Assembly: GCA_002398825.1 (NCBI GenBank)
Contig: DHBS01000036.1
Coordinates: 1 to 8,226 of the forward strand
Origin: Syntrophomonas sp. UBA4922
GTDB taxonomy: Bacteria > Bacillota > Syntrophomonadia > Syntrophomonadales > Syntrophomonadaceae
Direction: 5' to 3'
Length of the DNA: 8,226 nt
Both the position numbers and the translations under genes were made by a program. A model generated the notes under the pieces. The model saw only the letters and a program-made list of their open reading frames with translations, did no database searches and had not been told where the DNA came from. Each line of letters begins with the position of its first letter. The stretch's first letter is position 1. This document shows positions 1 to 5,387 of this stretch, piece after piece.

Positions 1-210
1 GTGATCATTGATAGTGAGGAATGGGCTGACATCATAGATTTGATCAATACCGCTGAAAGAAGCAAGATTGCAGAAGAGTATAGGCCTACTTATGGAGGGA
101 TCGTCAATATGGGCGTCAAGAATGCCGACGGCTCGGTCTGCTATATCGTCGGACTTCGCAAAGACATCAGAGCAAAAATCGGCAAACAAGCGGGCAATGC
201 CGTAAAATAA
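1..210 (+). pseudogene. DUF1905-like small protein, 3' end frameshifted; 5' end may lie outside the window
   Basis: The first base begins a GTG-initiated frame of 69 codons. The true start may lie upstream, because no ribosome site can be seen. The C-terminal half (about residues 30-69, with VGLRKDIRAKIGKQAG) resembles the end of DUF1905, a small beta-barrel domain found in YdeI/OmdA-type proteins of unknown function. That family normally continues after the G-(N/D)-(A/T)-V motif with a short hydrophobic strand. Here TAA follows AVK directly. One extra A in the run at 204-207 would give GTA AAA ATA ATC ATT AAG GAG TGT GAG TGA, reading VKIIIKECE and stopping at 228-230, two bases before the VanZ ATG. 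I infer a one-base deletion that removed about 7 residues. The family assignment is from memory of the motif and is moderate. Confidence 0.45.
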
Positions 211-231
211 TCATTAAGGAGTGTGAGTGAT

Positions 232-762
232 ATGGAGAATTTGAAATCGGAAAAACGAAACACGCTTACACTTGTGTTATTGGTAATTTATTTACTGGCA
301 TTAACTTGGTTGATTCTCTTCAAACTGCAATTTTCTATCACGGTAATGGATGAAGGAGGAATCATCAATCTGATTCCGCTTTTGGGGTCTTTCGATGATA
401 ACGGCGTTATTCGCTTCAGCGAAATCAGAGTTAATATTCTCGCTTTCATACCTTTGGGAATCTATATTTGTATGCTTAAAGCCCCGTGGTCTTTTGTGAA
501 AAAGATTCTTACGATTGTCGGCTTAACTTTTGTCTTTGAAATAATACAATTTATTTTCGCAATCGGCAGAGCTGACATCACCGATGTGCTTAGTAACACG
601 CTGGGAGGGATAATCGGGATCGGCATTTATGCCTTGCTGTCCAAGGTTCTGAAAGGCAGGACAAATAAGGTTATCAATGTACTTGCCGCGGTATTCACCA
701 TTTTGGCATTATTACTTGTCGCTGTGTTATTGGTAAGTCACCGATGGGTGATTATCAAATAG
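232..762 (+). CDS. VanZ-like family membrane protein
   Basis: This is a 176-residue integral membrane protein with about five hydrophobic segments (about residues 11-30, 66-83, 91-110, 118-138 and 148-168). The VanZ signature is clear: N46-x-I-P, then E65..N68...F72-x-P-x-G, then E103-x-x-Q106 and R113-x-D115-x-x-D118-x-x-x-N122-x-x-G. VanZ itself gives low-level teicoplanin resistance by an unclear mechanism; most chromosomal homologues have no known role. A frame is open from GTG 223, but AAGGAG at 216-221 leaves only one base before it. ATG 232 has a 10-base gap and also fits the reconstructed end of the upstream gene (TGA 228-230), so I chose ATG. There are no van genes nearby, so a resistance role is not supported. 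Family assignment is firm; function is open. Confidence 0.85.
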   Translation: MENLKSEKRNTLTLVLLVIYLLALTWLILFKLQFSITVMDEGGIINLIPLLGSFDDNGVIRFSEIRVNILAFIPLGIYICMLKAPWSFVKKILTIVGLTFVFEIIQFIFAIGRADITDVLSNTLGGIIGIGIYALLSKVLKGRTNKVINVLAAVFTILALLLVAVLLVSHRWVIIK

Positions 763-780
763 GTATCAGCGACACAATAA

Positions 781-888
781 CAAGGAGCGATTCAGCCACC
801 GCTTGGCAAGCCGATAGATTATGAACTCATCACCGACATCGTGCGGTGGAGAGTAAAGTGGGAAGCGAAAGGGAGTGACACTTTATGA
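781..888 (+). pseudogene. C-terminal remnant of a DUF1801 (YdhG-like) protein
   Basis: An open frame with no start codon or ribosome site runs from just after TAA 778-780 to TGA 886-888. It encodes about 35 residues, including PPLGKPIDYELITDIVRWRV. This matches the characteristic end of DUF1801 proteins (Gly-x-I-x-x-P-x-x-x-P-(I/V)-x-Y-x-L-(I/L)-x-x-(I/M)-(V/I)-x-(F/W)-x-V), a small frataxin-like fold of unknown function that includes Bacillus YdhG. The stop overlaps the start of the DUF2200 gene as ATGA, the typical junction of two translationally coupled genes. I infer that a complete DUF1801 gene once headed this pair and that its 5' two-thirds were lost when the VanZ end was joined here. 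The match is from recognition of the motif, not from a search. Confidence 0.55.
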
Positions 889-1244
889 CAAACGAGCGCG
901 TATACAAGATGGCGTTTTCGAGAGTCTACCCGCTACTCGTCCAAAAGGCGGAGCGCAAAGGGCGTACCAAATTAGAGGTTGATGCTGTGATTTGTTGGCT
1001 GACGGGGTATGACGAGCATGGCTTGTGGGCGCAAATCGATAAAGGGATAGACTTTGAGACGTTCTTTGCCGAAGCCCCGCAAATCAACCCAAACGCCCAT
1101 AAAATCACGGGAGTGGTCTGCGGCGTTCGCGTTGAAGAAATCGAAGACCCGCTCATGCAGAAAATCAGGTGGCTTGACAAACTGGTTGATGAATTGGCAA
1201 AAGGCAAGCCAATGGAGAAGATTCTGAGAAGCTGGTTATTATAA
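885..1244 (+). CDS. DUF2200 family protein
   Basis: This is a 119-residue soluble protein with no signal peptide or membrane segment. It matches the DUF2200 family over its whole length. Recognisable blocks are R5-V-Y and F11-x-x-V-Y-P-L-L near the N-terminus, K26..R27-T-K-x-E-V-D-A-V-I-x-W-L-T-G-Y (about 26-42), the F57/F60-F61 stretch, N68-P-N-A, I74-T-G-V-(V/I)-C-G-x-R-V-E-E-I-E-D-P-L (about 74-90), then a C-terminal helix with R95-x-L-D-K-L-V-D-E-L. Its length is normal for the family. AAAGGGAG (about 868-875) precedes the ATG by about 9 bases. The ATG overlaps the stop of the DUF1801 remnant, so the gene was probably the second of a pair. A hairpin terminator follows within 10 bases. Biochemical function is unknown. 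Confidence 0.9.
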   Translation: MTNERVYKMAFSRVYPLLVQKAERKGRTKLEVDAVICWLTGYDEHGLWAQIDKGIDFETFFAEAPQINPNAHKITGVVCGVRVEEIEDPLMQKIRWLDKLVDELAKGKPMEKILRSWLL

Positions 1245-1252
1245 GAAAAAAG

Positions 1253-1292
1253 AAGTCATGACCGCCAGTTACTACCGGTGGTCATGGCTTTT
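1253..1292 (+). terminator. Rho-independent terminator after the DUF2200 gene
   Basis: Arms 1253-1266 and 1277-1290 (AAGTCATGACCGCC with GGTGGTCATGGCTT) form a 14-bp stem with G-T wobbles and a 10-base loop, preceded by an A-rich stretch. The stem base leads into a short T run (TTTT, 1289-1292). The T run is short, but the position 8 bases after the stop codon fits termination. Confidence 0.75.
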
Positions 1293-1300
1293 CATATGCA

Positions 1301-1343
1301 GGTAAAAAATGAAGTGTCTTTCTGACGCCGAGCAAAAAATGAA
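1301..1343. repeat. Two 13-base repeats 30 bp apart; possible insertion-sequence end relic
   Basis: GGTAAAAAATGAA (1301-1313) and AGCAAAAAATGAA (1331-1343) share 11 of 13 bases, and their starts are exactly 30 bp apart. IS21-family elements carry multiple copies of a similar G(T/C)AAAAAATGA motif inside their ends, so this may be a leftover terminus. No transposase reading frame is present in the gap, so this remains a suggestion. The rest of 1293-1445 is AT-rich with no gene; a small 15-base inverted repeat (ACATA-CTCAT-TATGT, 1409-1423) is the only other structure I see. Confidence 0.3.
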
Positions 1344-1445
1344 ATTAGATTAGTGAAATCATTTGTGAATAAATTGAAAATTATTATTTTTATCGAGATA
1401 GATAATGAACATACTCATTATGTCGGATGTACTTGTGAGCATGTA

Positions 1446-1474
1446 TTGACAGAAAAGATAAAATATCTTAGGAT
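1446..1474 (+). promoter_or_regulatory. Sigma-A type promoter of the tetR operon
   Basis: There is a perfect -35 hexamer TTGACA (1446-1451), a 17-base spacer and a -10 TAGGAT (1469-1474, four of six consensus bases). Transcription would start near 1481, inside the adjacent palindrome and about 50 bases upstream of the TTG start. Confidence 0.7.
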
Positions 1475-1477
1475 TAG

Positions 1478-1494
1478 GTAAACTAATAGTTTAC
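1478..1494. promoter_or_regulatory. Perfect palindromic operator, likely bound by the adjacent TetR
   Basis: GTAAACTAATAGTTTAC is a perfect 8+1+8 inverted repeat. It starts three bases after the -10 box and covers the predicted transcription start. Its size and symmetry are typical of TetR-family dimer sites, and its position would block RNA polymerase. I infer autorepression of the tetR-nitroreductase operon. Confidence 0.7.
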
Positions 1495-1531
1495 TTGATA
1501 ACACGTAAGTGAAATAAAGGCGGTAGATCTT

Positions 1532-2200
1532 TTGGGAATCAATGAGCGCAAGGAAAAAGAAAAGGCAATTCGCAGAAATGATATTATTGATGCTGCGGAA
1601 AGAATCTTTTTTACAAAAGGATATGATAATGCCACGATGGATGATGTGGCGAAAGAGGCAGAGTTTAGCAAGAGAACGGTGTATGTCTATTTCAATAGCA
1701 AGGAGCAGATCTATTTTGAAATTATGATAAAGGGATACAGGCTGTTAATCGGTATGCTGAAAGATGATCTACAAAAGGAAAAAGCCTGTAATGCGGTTGA
1801 AGAAATAAGACAGATTGCTTTGACACTCTACCGGTTCAGCAAGGATTATCCGGAATATTTTAAAGCAATTATGGAGTATGAAAATGGTGAATTTGATTTT
1901 CAAAAAGGGATTCCGGATCAATCAAGAGATGAGTGCTATACCCTTGGAGAGGAAATACTAGGGCATTTGATCGGAGCGTTGGAAAGAGGCATTAAAGAAA
2001 ATTACATCCGCAGTAATTTGGATGTTGTTAAAACAGCTCTTGTTTTATGGGCTTGCCTGATTGGCGTATTTAATACCGCAAAGAAAAAGGAAAACTATAT
2101 TAAAAACTATCACATGACGACACCGGAGGAATTGGTATCAGCAGCTTTTCAGCTTATCATCAGGTCAATACAAACTGAAAATGGGGGGAATTGTAGATGA
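1532..2200 (+). CDS. TetR/AcrR family transcriptional regulator
   Basis: This is a 222-residue one-component repressor. The N-terminal TetR helix-turn-helix spans about residues 16-62, with I18-I-D-A-A-x-x-x-F, K29-G-Y-x-x-A-T-M-x-D-V-A (about 29-40), and F45-S-K-R-T-V-Y-x-Y-F-x-S-K-E as the recognition helix and following block. The rest is an all-helical ligand-binding and dimerisation domain whose ligand cannot be read from sequence. Translation starts at TTG 1532; AAAGGCGGT (about 1516-1524) lies 7 bases upstream and no better ATG in frame keeps the whole first helix. The stop overlaps the nitroreductase start (ATGA, 2197-2200), so the two genes are translationally coupled. The palindrome at 1478-1494 is its probable own operator. 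A likely job is to derepress the nitroreductase in response to a small toxic compound. Confidence 0.9.
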   Translation: MGINERKEKEKAIRRNDIIDAAERIFFTKGYDNATMDDVAKEAEFSKRTVYVYFNSKEQIYFEIMIKGYRLLIGMLKDDLQKEKACNAVEEIRQIALTLYRFSKDYPEYFKAIMEYENGEFDFQKGIPDQSRDECYTLGEEILGHLIGALERGIKENYIRSNLDVVKTALVLWACLIGVFNTAKKKENYIKNYHMTTPEELVSAAFQLIIRSIQTENGGNCR

Positions 2201-3396
2201 GCAAGAGGACGGTGAAGAAAACAATGACCATTATTCTTTCAAGCATTGCTGCTTTATTGATCATAGCTTTTACATCGCTATTTATCATAAGTGGGGTTTT
2301 TGAGTCGTCAAAGTACTTGGAACCTTGGCAAAAAACTTATTCGCAAAAATTTGATGATCCAAGAATCCAACTCGTGGCTCACGGACTGTTAGCTGCAAAC
2401 GGGCATAACATGCAGCCGTGGAAAATACAGCTCGACAAAGATGATCCCATGGTATTTTACTTATACGCCGATAGTGACCGCTTGACAAATGAGGTAGACC
2501 CTTTCGCCCGGCAAATGATGATTACGCAAGGTGCATTTTTGGAGTATGTCAAAATCGCTGGAGATGAGCGGGGATATAAAGCTGCAGTGGAGTTATTTCC
2601 AGATGGCGGCTATGATGAACAAAATCTGCGGGAGAGCATGAAAACCAAACCGGTGGCAAAAATTATGCTTACGAAAGACAAACCTCAAAACAACCCTCTC
2701 TATGATTCCATGTTTTTGCCTGACACTAACAGGGCGGCATACCAGTCAGATAAGTTAACCGCTGAGCAGATAGATCAGTTGGAAAATATCAATACTGATG
2801 TCAATATGTCAATAAAGATTTTTCAGGACCAAGAAAACATAGAAAAACTGGGAAGTTATGCAATGAAGGGCGCCACTATCGAAGCAGGCGTGAATCGAGT
2901 TATGCAGGAAACAGAAAACATTTTTCGCTCTAGTGAGTATCAAAAAAACAAATATCGTTATGGCTTTTCTGTCGAAGGACAAGGTACTTCAGGCATCATG
3001 CGGCATATCCTGCAGGGCTTGGTCACGATATTTCCTTCGTTGAACAGTGGGCAAGCAGCGTCTGATACGTTTATACAGTCCACCCGGACATCGGTAGACA
3101 ATACAGCGGCCTATGCCATGATTATTACGAATGATAATAATCGTTCAAGCCAGGTTAAAAGCGGTATGCTTTATAGCAGATTGATACTGACAGCTCATAG
3201 TTTGGGTTTAGTTATGCAGCCTCTTAGCCAGGCTTTGGAAGAATATCCCGAAATGAAAGAGCCATACAGCAGCATTCACCGCGATTACGCTTCAGATGGA
3301 GGTACCCTCCAAATGCTTGTTCGTTTGGGCAAGCCCGCAAAAGAAGTCCCACAAAGCATGCGACGCGATGTGATGGATTTGATAATCAGAGAATGA
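2197..3396 (+). CDS. Membrane-anchored nitroreductase family (Acg-type) FMN-dependent oxidoreductase
   Basis: This is a 399-residue protein. Basic residues (KRTVKK) precede a single hydrophobic segment (about 10-33) with no lipobox cysteine and no clear cleavage site, so it is probably a signal anchor with the catalytic part outside the membrane. The rest matches the long, internally duplicated Acg branch of the nitroreductase superfamily: A66-A-N-G-H-N-x-Q-P-W (66-75), D101-P-x-x-R-Q (101-106), D176-T-N-R-A-x-Y (176-182), the glycine-containing helix G323-M-L-Y-S-R-L-I-L-T-A-H-S-L-G-L (323-338), and R376-L-G-K-P near the end. Family members bind FMN and are thought to reduce nitro compounds, quinones or flavins; the substrate here is unknown. 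It overlaps tetR by 4 bases, and no terminator separates it from the MGMT gene, which suggests one transcript. I see no classical flavinylation motif for covalent FMN attachment outside the cell. Confidence 0.8.
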   Translation: MSKRTVKKTMTIILSSIAALLIIAFTSLFIISGVFESSKYLEPWQKTYSQKFDDPRIQLVAHGLLAANGHNMQPWKIQLDKDDPMVFYLYADSDRLTNEVDPFARQMMITQGAFLEYVKIAGDERGYKAAVELFPDGGYDEQNLRESMKTKPVAKIMLTKDKPQNNPLYDSMFLPDTNRAAYQSDKLTAEQIDQLENINTDVNMSIKIFQDQENIEKLGSYAMKGATIEAGVNRVMQETENIFRSSEYQKNKYRYGFSVEGQGTSGIMRHILQGLVTIFPSLNSGQAASDTFIQSTRTSVDNTAAYAMIITNDNNRSSQVKSGMLYSRLILTAHSLGLVMQPLSQALEEYPEMKEPYSSIHRDYASDGGTLQMLVRLGKPAKEVPQSMRRDVMDLIIRE

Positions 3397-3559
3397 ATTT
3401 GTGACACGGCACTATGCGTTAGGGGATGATAAAAAGCAAGAAAAGAGTCCTGCCGCCAAGGAACTACCACGTCTTGTTGCTGGAGAGAGTGAAAGGCTAA
3501 TTGACAGGCTTGGGGGGAATTTGGTTTATGGAGCGTCTTCGTTGGGAGAGTTTGCTGGC

Positions 3560-3862
3560 ATGAAAAGGGCAGACTTTTATACAAGGGTCTATCAGATTGT
3601 ACAGGCCATCCCCCGGGGCCAAGTGGCAACTTATGGGCAAATTGCCTGGATACTGGGTAAGCCCCAATGCTCACGGAGGATAGGACAGGCCCTGTATCAT
3701 GCTCCCCATGAGGTAAACCTGCCCTGCCACCGGGTGGTAAACAGTAGGGGAAGGCTGGTTCCGCATTGGGCTGAACAGAAAGATTTATTGCTAAGAGAAG
3801 AGGTTGCTTTTAAAAACAATGGTTGTGTGGATTTGAAAAAACATTTGTGGAAAATCTTCTGA
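3560..3862 (+). CDS. MGMT-family DNA alkyltransferase domain protein with intact active-site cysteine
   Basis: This 100-residue protein consists only of the DNA-binding/active-site domain of O6-alkylguanine-DNA alkyltransferases. Visible parts are F6-Y-x-x-V-Y-x-I-V, I17-P-x-G-x-V-A-T-Y-G-Q-I-A (17-29), the recognition helix block S38-R-R-I-G-Q-A-L, and the active site P55-C-H-R-V-V (Cys56) with N61-S-R-G-R-L. The cysteine is kept, unlike alkyltransferase-like (ATL) proteins, which have Trp or Ala there. It ends in V-D-L-K-K-x-L-W, as in short clostridial homologues. The frame is open from GTG 3401, five bases after the nitroreductase stop, giving 153 residues. I prefer ATG 3560: GGGAGAG (3544-3550) sits 9 bases upstream, the product has the family length, and the extra 53 residues resemble no domain. 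TTGACA at 3501-3506 may also give a local promoter, although its -10 is poor. Confidence 0.8.
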   Translation: MKRADFYTRVYQIVQAIPRGQVATYGQIAWILGKPQCSRRIGQALYHAPHEVNLPCHRVVNSRGRLVPHWAEQKDLLLREEVAFKNNGCVDLKKHLWKIF

Positions 3863-4032
3863 CGTTCCTTTGTCACCAGCAGCAGTCGGGCAGGGGCTTA
3901 CATTATCTTGCCTGTTGCGACTATTACCTTAATGGCTTTTACGCCCAGGTCAGCACCCCAATACCGGCAAGCCGCTCTTTTTGACTAAGGGACGAAGACA
4001 GGATCTTACCAGTATTTTTTGAAAATATTTGA

Positions 4033-4041
4033 TGTTATAAT
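4033..4041 (+). promoter_or_regulatory. Extended -10 promoter of mutY
   Basis: TGT followed by a perfect TATAAT (4036-4041) forms an extended -10 element (TGnTATAAT). Upstream at the right distance there is only a T-rich stretch (4013-4020) and no good -35 hexamer, which is acceptable for extended -10 promoters. The start point would be about 4048, roughly 27 bases before the mutY ATG. The rest of the 212-base gap after the MGMT gene (3863-4074) holds no gene or terminator I can support. Confidence 0.7.
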
Positions 4042-4074
4042 CATACTTACCTCAAAACAAGCAGGGAGTAAATC

Positions 4075-5196
4075 ATGAGCAGAGATGCGGGAGAAAAAGA
4101 AAATCCCGGGACGGAGGAGCGCCTTAAAGAGGCGGCGCATGGCCTCCTGACCTGGTACCGAGAACATCACCGGGATCTTCCCTGGCGCCGCAGCAAGGAC
4201 CCTTACAAAATATGGATCTCCGAAATCATGCTGCAGCAGACCCGGGTCGATACCGTCTTAGAATACTACCCGCGATTTATCACGCTTTTTCCGGATATCG
4301 ATACGCTGGCCCGGGCCAGCGAGGAACAAGTGCTGACCAGTTGGAAAGGCCTGGGCTATTATAGCCGGGCCAGAAATGCGCACCAGGCGGCCCGGATTAT
4401 CGCCGACCGCTATGGAGGCGCCTTCCCGGAGGATTTGCAGGCTATCCAGGCGCTTCCCGGGATTGGGGCCTATACGGCCGGGGCCATTCTAAGCATTGCT
4501 TTCGGTAAAGCGGTTCCGGCCATCGACGGCAATGTCTTGCGTTTTATAGCCCGGCTGCTGCTCTTGCAGGATGCCCGGGGCAGCAGTGCCTTGCACCGAA
4601 AAGTGGAGCATGCGGTGGGCAGGATGATACCGGATCATCAAGCCGCGGACTTCACTCAGGCATTGATGGAAATGGGGGCTTTGGTATGTATCCCGGGCCA
4701 TCCGCGCTGTGAGACTTGCCCCGTAAATACCCTGTGCCTGGCCTGTGCGCATCAGATGCAAAGCGAGTTGCCGGTGAAAAAAGAGCGGAAGAAAGCGAAC
4801 CCGCAGATGAGGTATTGGGTTATGGCCTTTGTGAAAGAAAATCAGGTTCTCATGGAATATCGGGAGAAGGAAACCCTCCTGGGACACCTATGGGGGCTGC
4901 CCATGATTTTGATCAAGGAAGGGCTGGACCTGGTGCAAGGGGCTAAAGCGCATTTCGGTTTGGATATCGAAGCCGGCCCGGTTCTAGGAACGTTTATACA
5001 CCAGTTTACCCATCGTTCCTGGCATATGGAAGTCGTCTCCTGCTCCATCAAGCAGCCGGGCGCTATAAAAAGTTCGCTGCAATGGCGGCATTTTGACGAG
5101 CTTCCTCAAATGGCTATTCCCACCGCTTTTCAGAAGATCATGCCCTTGTTGGTGGCCGGTGACGCGGCCAGACAGGTTCAAAAAGGTATTGATTAA
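4075..5196 (+). CDS. mutY: A/G-specific adenine DNA glycosylase
   Basis: MutY removes adenine mispaired with 8-oxoguanine or guanine in base-excision repair, preventing G:C to T:A changes. The 373-residue product has the full domain set. The N-terminal helical domain holds L35-P-W-R, D42-P-Y-x-I-W-I-S-E-I-M-L-Q-Q-T (42-56) with catalytic Glu50, and the helix-hairpin-helix L127-P-G-I-G-x-Y-T-A-G-A-I (127-138). A150-I-D-G-N-V carries catalytic Asp151. The 4Fe-4S cluster ligands are Cys205, 212, 215 and 221 (C-x6-C-x2-C-x5-C). The C-terminal NUDIX-like domain that reads 8-oxoG starts near residue 245 and includes the F311-T-H loop followed by R-S-W. Length is normal and no key residue is missing. 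AGGGAG (about 4063-4068) lies 6 bases before the ATG. The gene appears monocistronic and is visibly more GC-rich than the operon upstream. Confidence 0.97.
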   Translation: MSRDAGEKENPGTEERLKEAAHGLLTWYREHHRDLPWRRSKDPYKIWISEIMLQQTRVDTVLEYYPRFITLFPDIDTLARASEEQVLTSWKGLGYYSRARNAHQAARIIADRYGGAFPEDLQAIQALPGIGAYTAGAILSIAFGKAVPAIDGNVLRFIARLLLLQDARGSSALHRKVEHAVGRMIPDHQAADFTQALMEMGALVCIPGHPRCETCPVNTLCLACAHQMQSELPVKKERKKANPQMRYWVMAFVKENQVLMEYREKETLLGHLWGLPMILIKEGLDLVQGAKAHFGLDIEAGPVLGTFIHQFTHRSWHMEVVSCSIKQPGAIKSSLQWRHFDELPQMAIPTAFQKIMPLLVAGDAARQVQKGID

Positions 5197-5278
5197 CGGT
5201 TGCCACCCCCAAGTGATTCAAGCCGTTGCCCGCTTGGAAAATATCCCGAATCAACTGCGTTTCCTATAAACCTTGAAT

Positions 5279-5345
5279 AGGGGTCCTGGACTTGAAAACC
5301 TTTAAAGAAGCTGGATACCGCCAGAAATTGTCCAGCCCCTGGATA
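5279..5345 (+). promoter_or_regulatory. Structured leader before the stalk-domain gene, no known class recognised
   Basis: An outer stem pairs AGGGG (5279-5283) and CTGGAC (5286-5291) with GTCCAGCCCCT (5330-5340), interrupted by a two-base bulge. Inside it, CTGG (5311-5314) pairs with CCAG (5321-5324). CTGGA occurs three times (5286, 5311, 5339) and CCAG twice, so several pairings exclude each other, as in switching leaders. There is no T run, so it is not a simple terminator. TTGAATAGG is repeated on both sides (5273-5281 and 5361-5369). No well-formed promoter is visible in this 191-base gap. Confidence 0.35.
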
Positions 5346-5387
5346 AAAAGTACCACTATTTTGAATAGGCAAAACGAGGAGTAAAAT

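Noticed and set aside
3863..4020. Reverse-strand stretch reading YWGADLGVKAIKVIVATGKIM before a stop
   Set aside because: It is short, has no start or ribosome site, and I cannot tie it to a family; chance reading is as likely as a relic.
4489..5181. Overlapping reverse-strand and alternative-frame ORFs inside mutY
   Set aside because: GC-rich coding sequence produces such open frames; mutY is intact over the whole span with all catalytic and cluster residues.
5217..5239. Hairpin TTCAAGC/GCTTGGA after mutY as a terminator
   Set aside because: There is no T run after it and the stem includes a wobble; I could not support a terminator for mutY here.
5198..5269. Forward frame reading GCHPQVIQAVARLENIPNQL and ending at TAA, faintly like a class III aminotransferase segment
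   Set aside because: Only about 23 codons with no start; the resemblance rests on a few residues and the frame runs back into mutY out of phase.
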